Shown here piece by piece: positions 17,943 to 25,399 of a stretch of DNA of 64,000 nucleotides. Source of the DNA: Streptomyces sp. 1331.2. Its GTDB lineage: Bacteria > Actinomycetota > Actinomycetes > Streptomycetales > Streptomycetaceae. The notes beneath the pieces are model-generated. The model searched no databases. It was not told where the DNA came from and saw nothing but the letters and a program-made list of their open reading frames with translations. Numbering within the stretch: the stretch's first letter is position 1; every line of letters begins with the position of its first letter. The translations under genes were made by a program, and so were the position numbers. The stretch spans positions 1,793,501 to 1,857,500 of the forward strand of contig NZ_OBMJ01000001.1 of the NCBI RefSeq assembly GCF_900199205.1, in the 5' to 3' direction.

Positions 17943-18797
17943 GTGCCGCGCATGCTCGACGTCAGCGACGAGGTCCGGTCCGAGATCGGCGACGACGAGG
18001 CCGACCGCCTCCTGGGCGGCGACCGCGCCCCTGACAGCTACGAGTGCACCTCCTGCCGGACCCCCGGCGACACGCACGTGGAGCCGACCAGCACCGTGCT
18101 GTTCGTCGGTGACGAGACCGCCGTGCTCGCCTTCGCGCACGCCCGCTGCATCCCCTCCCAGGTGGTGCCGGTCTCCGAAGAGCAACTGGCCGGGGCCGTC
18201 CGCAGCATCAGCCAGTCCCAGACCGGCGCCCCGGACCTCGCCGTACCCGCCGCGCCCGCGCCCGCGCCGATCGCCCCGACGCCGGGCGCCCCCGCCGGCG
18301 GCGTGAGCCAGCCCACCGCCCCCGGCCAGGCCGCCATCCTCGGCATCACCTGCGGCCTCATCCTGCACGGCAAGGTCGGACACGCCTCGCTGGTGGTCGA
18401 ACCCACCGGCCCGGTCGGCCGGCCCGGCAGCACCTCGGGCGAGGACGAGTTCCTGGACCTCCTCCAGGACGCCGGCTTCCAGGCCGTCACCGACCTGGAC
18501 GAGACCCCGGAACAGCTGCCCGGCTGGTCGGTCCTGGTCGCGATGGGCAAGCTGCACGCGATCCTCCAGCCGGCAGCGGCCGGCGGCAGCACCGGCTGGT
18601 GGCAGGCGCACCAGCCGCTCCAGGTCACCGACGCCTGGCGAATGGCGGCGAGCCAGCTCTCCGAGGTGACCATGTACGCCGTCCCGGCCGGCATGGTCGG
18701 CCGCCAGCCCCGCGAGGACCTGCTGCGCCAGGCCCTGGAGCGGGCCGTGGCGCTGGGCCAGGTGGTCGCCGCCTCCCTCCCGCTCGCCGGCACCTGA
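17943..18797 (+). CDS. Conserved actinobacterial protein of unknown function
   Basis: 284 aa from GTG 17943, with AGGAG five bases upstream. It starts MPRMLDVSDEVRSEIGDDEAD. Residues 33-43 hold a CTSC pair (YECTSCRTPGD), and a Cys/His cluster (FAHARCIP) follows; then an Ala/Pro linker (about 100-140) and a second globular part with GITCGLILHGKVGHASLVVEP and PGWSVLVAMGKLHAIL. I recognise no named domain. A zinc-ribbon-like N-terminus is possible. The 26-bp dyad array begins shortly after its stop. Confidence 0.65.
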   Translation: MPRMLDVSDEVRSEIGDDEADRLLGGDRAPDSYECTSCRTPGDTHVEPTSTVLFVGDETAVLAFAHARCIPSQVVPVSEEQLAGAVRSISQSQTGAPDLAVPAAPAPAPIAPTPGAPAGGVSQPTAPGQAAILGITCGLILHGKVGHASLVVEPTGPVGRPGSTSGEDEFLDLLQDAGFQAVTDLDETPEQLPGWSVLVAMGKLHAILQPAAAGGSTGWWQAHQPLQVTDAWRMAASQLSEVTMYAVPAGMVGRQPREDLLRQALERAVALGQVVAASLPLAGT

Positions 18798-19233
18798 TCG
18801 ACCGCCCCACCCCGACGCGCCGGACGGCGGCCGCCCGCTCCACTCCGGGCCGCCTCCGGCGCGGCCACAGCTCATGACCCCGCCTCATGACCACCGCGAC
18901 AATCAACGGCCCTCATGAGCAGCACGAGGCATGAGCGCAGCTCATGGGCAGCGGGCATGAGCACCTCTCATGCACTCCGTCCATGAGCAAGTCTCATGAG
19001 CGCCATCCATGAGCAAGTCTCATGGGCAACACACGTGAGAGTTGCTCATGGCCCCGCCCATGAGCAACTCTCATCGGCCGCCGCACATGAGCACCTCGCA
19101 TGACACCCCACGTGAGCGCCGCCCCCACGCCCCGCATCCCCCGCCCCTCTCGCTCGTTGGCCCCTACGTGTACAGCTACGACGTCTCCGCGTCCCCCAGC
19201 CGGTCCACCACCGCCTCCCGCTCGATCCCCGGC
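18798..19233. other. Intergenic region carrying the CATGAG dyad array
   Basis: 436 bp between two plus-strand genes. Most of it is the dyad array described separately; CTCATG half-sites also occur at 18871, 18884 and 18912. The remainder has no convincing gene. Confidence 0.6.
18930..19102. repeat. Array of seven 17-bp dyads, period about 26 bp
   Basis: Copies start at 18930, 18956, 18982, 19008, 19034, 19059 and 19086. D1 is CATGAGCGCAGCTCATG (perfect 7-bp arms); D3 and D4 are both CATGAGCAAGTCTCATG; the others differ at a few positions, and D5 is in the opposite orientation (CGTGAGAGTTGCTCATG). The first five are exactly 26 bp apart. A degenerate copy begins at 19111. Spacers are unrelated to one another, so the dyad, not the spacer, is what is repeated. 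Confidence 0.85.
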
Positions 19234-19872
19234 ATGCGTCCGTCGTACGACGCCGAGCACCCGCACTCCACCACGCCGATCTACGACGAGCTGTACTCCG
19301 AGTACCGACGGCTGTTCCGTGCCCTGCCCGGCGATCGCTCGGGTGAAGAGGACCTCATGTTCACCGGCTTCGCGGTCCGCGAGAGTTACCCGCTGCTCGG
19401 CGAGCAACGCCCGCCCCAGCACCAGCAGCCGCACTCCCACCCGCCGCAGCACCAGGCCTTCCACACCCTCGCGGGCCAGATGCCGGGCCTCCCCCAGTTC
19501 GTGTCACCCCACCTGCACGGTTCAGGCTCGCTCTCCGGTCACCAGACCGGCCACCACGGCAGCCACCACCCCGGAGCCCACTCCGCGCACACCGGCCATT
19601 CGAGCCACGCCACCCACACCGGCCACCACCACGTCCCCACCGCCCCCACCAGCGACGGCCCGGGCCACACCACCCCGGCCCCCGGTCCGTCCCCCACCCT
19701 CGCCTCCGCCAGCGCGCACTCCCCCGCCCACCCCCAACACGCCAATTCCGCACCCCAGTTCGCAAACGGCCAGGGCTGGGTCGCCGCCGGCTACCTCGGC
19801 CCGCCCCCGCACTCCATGACCCTGCCCGTCCCCGCTCCCGCACCGCCCGCGCCACCCGCCCCTCCCCGGTGA
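19234..19872 (+). CDS. His/Pro-rich protein of unknown function
   Basis: About 212 aa if started at ATG 19234 (MRPSYDAEHPHSTTPIYDEL). The frame is open upstream to ATG 19042, but that part overlaps the dyad array and looks non-coding. A compact conserved segment, IYDELYSEYRRLFRALPGDR then GEEDLMFTGFAVRE (about residues 15-52), is followed by a long low-complexity tail rich in His, Pro, Ser and Gly. I recall similar small streptomycete proteins with the IYD.LYSEYRRLFRALPGDR block but no function. The His-rich tail could bind metal. It may be expressed under control of the array. Confidence 0.6.
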   Translation: MRPSYDAEHPHSTTPIYDELYSEYRRLFRALPGDRSGEEDLMFTGFAVRESYPLLGEQRPPQHQQPHSHPPQHQAFHTLAGQMPGLPQFVSPHLHGSGSLSGHQTGHHGSHHPGAHSAHTGHSSHATHTGHHHVPTAPTSDGPGHTTPAPGPSPTLASASAHSPAHPQHANSAPQFANGQGWVAAGYLGPPPHSMTLPVPAPAPPAPPAPPR

Positions 19873-20016
19873 TGGGTACGGCCACCGGGCTCGCCACCGC
19901 TCCGGCCACCGGTGGCCGCCACCGCCAGATGCTCTCCCTCCCCCCAGGTCGCAACGGCGACCACCACTGACGTTCACCGGCGCCCACCACCGTGGTCCGT
20001 CCACCGCACGGAAACG

Positions 20017-20054
20017 CCTGAGGGCCCCGCCACCACCGTGACGGGGCCCTCAGG
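20017..20054. terminator. Bidirectional terminator, 13-bp stem
   Basis: CCTGAGGGCCCCG pairs perfectly with CGGGGCCCTCAGG around a 12-base loop. It lies between the convergent His/Pro-rich gene and der, suited to terminate both. There is no U tract, as is usual in this GC-rich group. Confidence 0.75.
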
Positions 20055-20059
20055 CCGTT

Positions 20060-20126
20060 CAGTCGCTCAGCCGCTCAGCCGCTCAGCCGCTCAATCGTCC
20101 AGTCGTCCAGTCGTCCAGTCGTCCAG
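20060..20126. repeat. 8-bp tandem repeats CAGCCGCT / CAGTCGTC
   Basis: A run of about eight units: one CAGTCGCT, three CAGCCGCT, one CAATCGTC and three CAGTCGTC, ending in CAG. It is simple-sequence DNA just 3' of the terminator after der; non-coding. Confidence 0.85.
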
Positions 20127-20191
20127 CAGCCAGAGCAGCGGCTACGCCAGCCGCTCCACTCCACCTACCTACGACTTCCGACTCCCGACTG

Positions 20192-21646
20192 CTACTTCTT
20201 CTTCCGCTTCTCCCGAACCCGCACCGAGATCGAGATCGGCGTCCCCACGAACCCGAACTCCTCGCGCAGCCGACGCTCGATGAAGCGCCGGTAACCGGCC
20301 TCCAGGAAGCCCGAGGCGAACAGCACGAACCGCGGCGGACGCGTGCCCGCCTGGGTGCCGAACAGGATGCGGGGCTGCTTGCCGCCCCGGATCGGGTGCG
20401 GGTGGGCGGCCACCAGCTCGCCGAGGAAGGCGTTCAGTCGCGCAGTCGGGATGCGGGTCTCCCAGCCCTCCAGCGCGGTCTCGATCGCCGGAACGAGCTT
20501 CTCCATGTGCCGGCCGGTCTTGGCCGAGACGTTGACGCGCGGGGCCCACTGCACCTGGACGAGGTCGCGCTCGATCTCGCGCTCCAGGTAGTAGCGGCGC
20601 TCCTCGTCCAGCTGGTCCCACTTGTTGTAGGCGATGACGACGGCACGCCCGGCCTCGACGGCCATCGAGATGATCCGGGTGTCCTGCTCGGCGAGGGTTT
20701 CGCTGGCGTCGATCAGGACGACGGCGACCTCGGCCTTCTCCAGCGCGGAGGAGGTGCGCAGCGAGGCGTAGAAGTCGGCGCCGGCGGTCAGGTGGACCCG
20801 GCGGCGAATACCGGCGGTGTCCACGAACTTCCAGGTCTTGCCGCCGAGTTCGATCATCTCGTCGACCGGGTCGCGGGTGGTGCCGGCCAGCTCGTTGACG
20901 ACGACGCGCTCCTCGCCGGCGACCTTGTTCAGCAGGCTGGACTTGCCGACGTTCGGCCGGCCGATCAGCGCGACGCGGCGCGGGCCGCCGGGGGCGGCGT
21001 CGCCGAAGGTCTGCGGCGGGGCCTCGGGCAGGGCGTCCATGACGGCGTCCAGCAGGTCGCCGGAGCCGCGGCCATGGAGGGCGGAGACGGGGTACGGCTC
21101 GCCGAGGCCCAGCGACCACAGGTAGGCGGCCTCGGCCTCGGTGGACTGGCCGTCCACCTTGTTGGCGCACAGGACGGTCGGCTTGCCCGCCCGCCGGATG
21201 ATCTTGATCAGGGCTTCGTCGGTGTCGGTGGCGCCGACGGTGGCGTCCACGACGAACAGCACCGCGTCGGCCTGCTCGATGCCCAGCTCGGCCTGGGCGG
21301 CCACCATGGCGTCGATGCCGAGGACGTCGATCTCCCAGCCGCCGGTGTCGACCACCTTGAAGCGACGGCCGTTCCAGCTGGCCTCGTAGGTGACCCGGTC
21401 GCGGGTGACGCCCGGCTTGTCCTCGACGACGGCCTCACGGCGGCCGATGATGCGATTCACCAGGGTCGACTTGCCGACGTTCGGGCGGCCGACCACGGCC
21501 AGCACCGGCAGTCGGACGTGCTCGGCGCCGTCCAGGCCGTCGACGCCGTCGACGTCGAAGCCCTCCTCGGCGGCGAGGGCCATGAACTCGGCGTAGTCGG
21601 CGGCGTCCAGTCCACCGAGGTCGGTGGCGGAGTGCTCTGCGGTCAT
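20192..21646 (-). CDS. der: Ribosome-assembly GTPase Der (EngA)
   Basis: 484 aa from ATG 21646 ([12 protein letters not shown]); the frame is open further upstream but non-conserved. Tandem G domains: the first with GRPNVGKS at 53-60, DTGGWE and NKVD, the second with GRPNVGKSS at about 226-234, DTAGIRRR and NKWD, then a C-terminal KH-like domain ending in basic EKRKKK. Der is an essential GTPase for 50S subunit maturation. The acidic N-terminal extension of about 45 residues is typical of actinobacteria. It is downstream of cmk on the same strand, the usual actinobacterial order, with a 211-bp gap. Confidence 0.96.
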   Translation of the reverse strand: MTAEHSATDLGGLDAADYAEFMALAAEEGFDVDGVDGLDGAEHVRLPVLAVVGRPNVGKSTLVNRIIGRREAVVEDKPGVTRDRVTYEASWNGRRFKVVDTGGWEIDVLGIDAMVAAQAELGIEQADAVLFVVDATVGATDTDEALIKIIRRAGKPTVLCANKVDGQSTEAEAAYLWSLGLGEPYPVSALHGRGSGDLLDAVMDALPEAPPQTFGDAAPGGPRRVALIGRPNVGKSSLLNKVAGEERVVVNELAGTTRDPVDEMIELGGKTWKFVDTAGIRRRVHLTAGADFYASLRTSSALEKAEVAVVLIDASETLAEQDTRIISMAVEAGRAVVIAYNKWDQLDEERRYYLEREIERDLVQVQWAPRVNVSAKTGRHMEKLVPAIETALEGWETRIPTARLNAFLGELVAAHPHPIRGGKQPRILFGTQAGTRPPRFVLFASGFLEAGYRRFIERRLREEFGFVGTPISISVRVREKRKKK

Positions 21647-21857
21647 GTTCGTCTGTTCCGTTTCCCGGCCCGGCCCTTCCCAGGGGCGTGCCGTGCGTAC
21701 CTGCCCCGCTCGGGGCAGCGCGAGTGTTCTCCGCAGTGCCTCGGCGGCACCACGGCTCATTCGATGATCAGACCGTCGGCCCGGTCCAACCTGATCGGAC
21801 CAGACCAGGCCGGACCAGACCAGACCGTCGGCCCAGGTCGGATCGGCCCAGGCCGGG

Positions 21858-22595
21858 TCAGACCGAGGACAGCCCGGCCCGCTCCTCCACCAGGACGGCG
21901 ATCCGGTCGATCACCTGGTCCAGGGTGAGGTCGCTGGTGTCCACCAGATCCGCGTCCGCGGCCTGGGTCAGCGGGGCCGTCTTCCGGGAGGAGTCCGCGG
22001 CGTCCCGGCGGGCGAGGTCGGCGGCCATCGCGGTGATGGTCGCCTCGTCCACCCCCTTGGCCCGCAGCTCGGCCGCCCGGCGCGCGGCCCTGGCCTCCTC
22101 GGAGGCGGTCAGGAAGACCTTGACGGTGGCGTCCGGGAACACCACGGTGCCCATGTCCCGGCCCTCGGCGACGATGCCGCGCTCGGCGACCTCGGCGCAG
22201 CCGCGCTGCAGCTCCACCAGCCGGGACCTCACCGCCGGCACCGCTGCGACGGCGCTGACCTGCGCCGTCACCTCGGGGCCGCGGATCGGGCCGGAGACGT
22301 CCTGGCCGTCCACCGTGATGGTGGGGCCGTCGGCGTCCGTGCCCGACACGATCACCGGCTTGCCGCACGCGACGGCCACCGCCTCCGTGTCGTTCACGTC
22401 GACCTCGTTGGCCAGCATCCACCAGGTCATCGCCCGGTACATCGCACCGGTGTCCAAGAAGCTCAGGCCCAGCCGGGCGGCGACCGCCCGCGAGACGGTC
22501 GACTTGCCGGAGCCGGAGGGTCCGTCGATGGCGACGACGACCGGGGCGTGCGCTCGGTCGGCAGTGTCCACGGGGGCGAACCTCTCTCTGAGCAT
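21858..22595 (-). CDS. cmk: Cytidylate kinase
   Basis: 245 aa from ATG 22595 ([10 protein letters not shown]); a GTG eight codons later is an alternative. The P-loop GPSGSGKS is at about 25-32, followed by [29 protein letters not shown] (CMP-binding and NMP kinase motifs), RAARRAAEL and a C-terminal [15 protein letters not shown]. It phosphorylates CMP and dCMP using ATP. The gap to der is rich in GACC-type short repeats. In the window it works in the same nucleotide pathway as pyrG (41440-43119). Confidence 0.95.
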   Translation of the reverse strand: MLRERFAPVDTADRAHAPVVVAIDGPSGSGKSTVSRAVAARLGLSFLDTGAMYRAMTWWMLANEVDVNDTEAVAVACGKPVIVSGTDADGPTITVDGQDVSGPIRGPEVTAQVSAVAAVPAVRSRLVELQRGCAEVAERGIVAEGRDMGTVVFPDATVKVFLTASEEARAARRAAELRAKGVDEATITAMAADLARRDAADSSRKTAPLTQAADADLVDTSDLTLDQVIDRIAVLVEERAGLSSV

Positions 22596-22720
22596 GGGAG
22601 CCGAAGCCTGCGTGGGCGGACGGCCGGGGATTGTCTCCCTCAAGGTTAATGGACCGCCGACATCACACGCTCCGCCGCCTGTCCCGCCCCGAATCCCGCC
22701 CCGAATCCCGCCGCCTCCGG

Positions 22721-23848
22721 CTACCCCGCAACCTCGCCTGCCCCCTCCACCACCGCGTTCCCCAACCGCGGCCGCAGGTACTCCCCGTCCCACTCGATCC
22801 CGAGCACCCCACCGACGAAGGTCATCGGCAGCTCCCGGCCGAAGACCTCCCACACGAACGGCACCCGCGAGACGTGCGACGGGAAGTCGTTCACCTCGAA
22901 CGCCTCCCGGTGGTAATCGCTGTTCGCCGCCTCCCGCCAGCCGAAGGAGCGGCGCAGCCGGGGCCCGTCCGGGGTCTGGGTGTGGGCGAGGAAGGCGGTG
23001 AGCCAGCCGGTCACCCGGGGGCCGCCGGACATCGAGCGCCACTTGAAAAAGGAGCGCCAGAACTCCTCGTCCACCGGCTCCCCGGCCGCCATCGCCGCGA
23101 TCTCCTCCACCACCGGCCGCAGCTCCGCGAACCACGGCGCCAGCCAGTCGAAGCGCTCCGCCAGCGCGCCGATCCCCGCCGCCAGCCGCGCCCAGTCCTC
23201 GGCCGTACCCTCCAGCCGGATCCGCGGGATCCCGCAGCGGGTCTCCCAACGGAAGTCGTAGTACGGGCTGACCACGTCCATCAGCGCCACCAGGGCCGAG
23301 GCCGCGTCCTCCGGCGTCGTGGTCGAGAAGGCCGGCCGGAAGAGGTCCACCAGCTCCTCTCCCACCTCGGCCGCGAGCGGCTCCCGCACCAATCGGATCG
23401 AGTGCGACCAGTCCGGACCGGGCCCGAGCAGACTGTCGTCCTGTACGACGATCGTGGCCTTACGGCCGTCGGCGGCACCGAACAGCGCCCGGTACCGCGG
23501 CGGGTACATCCGTACGTGCACCGCGACCTCGTGCACCACCGCGTACCAGAGCACGTCTGGCGACAGGCTGAGCGGCAGGTGCTCGGCGAAGGCGGCATGG
23601 GCCGCACGCAGCAACAGGCTGAACGTCGGCTCCGGCTGGACGAACCCCGGCTCCCCGAACCCCTGATTCGCAGGCTCCGGCCGGGGCCGCTCGTACATCG
23701 CCGCGACGCTGCGGTGGTGGATCCGGAGGTCCCGCCCGAGGACGGCCCGCAGGAACCGCTCGTTCCCCAGGTCCACCGGCATCCCGGCGAACCCGTGCCG
23801 GGTCTCCCCCAGCGGCAATTCGACGATCACACCCACCACGCTCCCCAC
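22721..23848 (-). CDS. DUF4419 domain protein
   Basis: 375 aa. The N-terminal part has FLRAVLGRDLRIHHRSVAAM and SLSPDVLWYAVVHEVAVHV; the C-terminal part ends TFVGGVLGIEWDGEYLRP, matching the DUF4419 pattern (conserved P..F..GG..G). There is no signal peptide or membrane helix. Function is unknown; the family is spread through fungi and bacteria. It lies between tyrA and cmk on the same strand. The start is uncertain, since neither the ATG at 23848 nor nearby GTGs has a clear Shine-Dalgarno. Confidence 0.75.
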   Translation of the reverse strand: MGSVVGVIVELPLGETRHGFAGMPVDLGNERFLRAVLGRDLRIHHRSVAAMYERPRPEPANQGFGEPGFVQPEPTFSLLLRAAHAAFAEHLPLSLSPDVLWYAVVHEVAVHVRMYPPRYRALFGAADGRKATIVVQDDSLLGPGPDWSHSIRLVREPLAAEVGEELVDLFRPAFSTTTPEDAASALVALMDVVSPYYDFRWETRCGIPRIRLEGTAEDWARLAAGIGALAERFDWLAPWFAELRPVVEEIAAMAAGEPVDEEFWRSFFKWRSMSGGPRVTGWLTAFLAHTQTPDGPRLRRSFGWREAANSDYHREAFEVNDFPSHVSRVPFVWEVFGRELPMTFVGGVLGIEWDGEYLRPRLGNAVVEGAGEVAG

Positions 23849-23898
23849 CCCGCGACCTCAGCCGACCGGCCCGCAACGTCAGCCGCCCGCCCCCGACC

Positions 23899-24984
23899 TC
23901 AGTCCCGCACGTTCCACCCGCTCGCCCGCAGCGCCTTCACCAGCCGCTTGACCGCCACCGGCGCCACCGACAGCTGGACGAAGCCGACCTGCTGCCCGGT
24001 CGAGTGCTCGATGACGACGTCCTCGATGTTGACCCCGGCGTCGCCGACCTCCCCGAAGAGCCGGCCCAGCTCGCCCGGCTGGTCGCCGAGGACGACCGCG
24101 ACCGTCTCGTACCGGGTGGGTGGCGCACCGTGCTTGCCGGGGATCCGGGCCTGGCCGGCGTTGCCGCGCCGCATGACCGCCGTGATCCCGGCCGCACCCG
24201 ACCGGCGCTCGTCCTCCTCGGTGGCCTCCATGGCGCGCAGCGCGGTGACGGTCTCGCCGAGGTCGGAGGCGACGGCCTCCAGGACGTCGGCGACCGCGCC
24301 CGCGTTGGCGGAGAGGATGTCGACCCACATGCCGGGGTTGGAGGCGGCGATCCTGGTGACGTCGCGCACGCCCTGGCCGGAGAGCCTTATGGCGGTGTCG
24401 TCGGCATTCTCCAGCCGGGCCGCGACGAGCGAGGAGACCAGCTGCGGGGCGTGCGAGACCAGGGCGACGGCCCGGTCGTGCTCGGCGGCGTCCATGACGA
24501 TCGGCATCGCGCCGCAGAGCGCGACCAGCTCCAGAGCCGCGTTGAGCGTCTCGGTGTCGGTGTCGGCGGTCGGGGTGAGCACCCAGGGGCGGCCTTCGAA
24601 GATGTCGGCGCGGGCGGCCAGCGGGCCGGAGCGCTCGCGGCCGGCCATCGGGTGGCTGCCGATGTAGTGGACGGTGTCGCAGCCGAGCGCGGCGATCTCG
24701 CTGCCGGGGCCGGCCTTGACGCTGGCGACGTCGGTGTACCAGTGCGCCAGGTTGCGGCGCTGGCAGTCGGCGAGCACCTTGCCGACCAGAGCGGGCGGGA
24801 CGGCGATGATCGCGAGGTCCACCGGGCCGTCGGCGGGCTCGGTGGTGCCCGCGCCGAGCGACTCGGCGGTGCGGGCGGCGTCCGGGTCGGCGTCCTCCAG
24901 ATGGACGGTCAGCCCACGAGCGGTCAGCGCGAGCGCGGCGGAGGTGCCGATCAGTCCGGTGCCGACGACGACGGCAGTGCGCAT
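23899..24984 (-). CDS. tyrA: Prephenate dehydrogenase with C-terminal ACT domain
   Basis: 361 aa. A Rossmann fold starts at once (VVGTGLIGTSAALAL, GxGxxG at 8-13). The prephenate site motif HYIGSHPMAGRERSGP lies at about 105-120, and VALVSHAPQLVSSLVA follows in the helical domain. The last about 70 residues (VVLGDQPGELGRLFGEVGDA) form an ACT regulatory domain, implying feedback control by an aromatic amino acid. It oxidises prephenate to 4-hydroxyphenylpyruvate in tyrosine synthesis. It is next to cmk/der as in other streptomycetes, with only the DUF4419 gene between. Confidence 0.95.
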   Translation of the reverse strand: MRTAVVVGTGLIGTSAALALTARGLTVHLEDADPDAARTAESLGAGTTEPADGPVDLAIIAVPPALVGKVLADCQRRNLAHWYTDVASVKAGPGSEIAALGCDTVHYIGSHPMAGRERSGPLAARADIFEGRPWVLTPTADTDTETLNAALELVALCGAMPIVMDAAEHDRAVALVSHAPQLVSSLVAARLENADDTAIRLSGQGVRDVTRIAASNPGMWVDILSANAGAVADVLEAVASDLGETVTALRAMEATEEDERRSGAAGITAVMRRGNAGQARIPGKHGAPPTRYETVAVVLGDQPGELGRLFGEVGDAGVNIEDVVIEHSTGQQVGFVQLSVAPVAVKRLVKALRASGWNVRD

Positions 24985-25399
24985 GGCGGGTCGCTCTCCT
25001 CATCACGATTCTCGACAGGTGCCGGGACCGTCCGGGAGCACCCGGGCCCCATCCTCCCTCATCCACTGCGCCGAAGTCCCCACTTACCGCCCGGCAACCA
25101 CGGCGGCACCGCCCGGCAGCACCCGGCACCGGCAACCGGAGCGGCCCGGCCCCCGTCCCACACAGTGCACACGCCGTACCCGGGAAATCCGACGACGCCC
25201 GCACCGAACCCGGGCAGACTGGCCGCCCAGGCAGGCACGAACGGACCAGGCGACCGCTCGAACACCCGCCACCCGACACCCGACGAGCGGCCCCGCCGGC
25301 ACCCGGACACACGAACAGACCGACCCACACGCCCACGGGCAATCCGCACGCCACAAGAAGCGGCAGGCGGCAGGCAACACGCGAACGAAGGGGTTGCGC
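24985..25399. other. Divergent gap of 415 bp without a gene
   Basis: Lies between the starts of tyrA (minus) and the DUF4139 gene (plus). It is C- and A-rich on the plus strand, with ACCCG and CACC runs and no convincing frame. Promoters of both flanking genes should lie here; none can be assigned. Confidence 0.4.

Larger units (their letters stand above)
19873..20191. other. Convergent intergenic region: terminator and 8-bp repeats
   Basis: 319 bp between convergent genes. It holds a bidirectional hairpin (20017-20054) and an array of 8-bp repeats (20060-20126). No gene is seen. Confidence 0.6.

Noticed and set aside
18930..19102. Dyad array as a CRISPR array
   Set aside because: Repeats are only 17 bp and vary, spacers are about 9 bp, and no cas genes are in the window.
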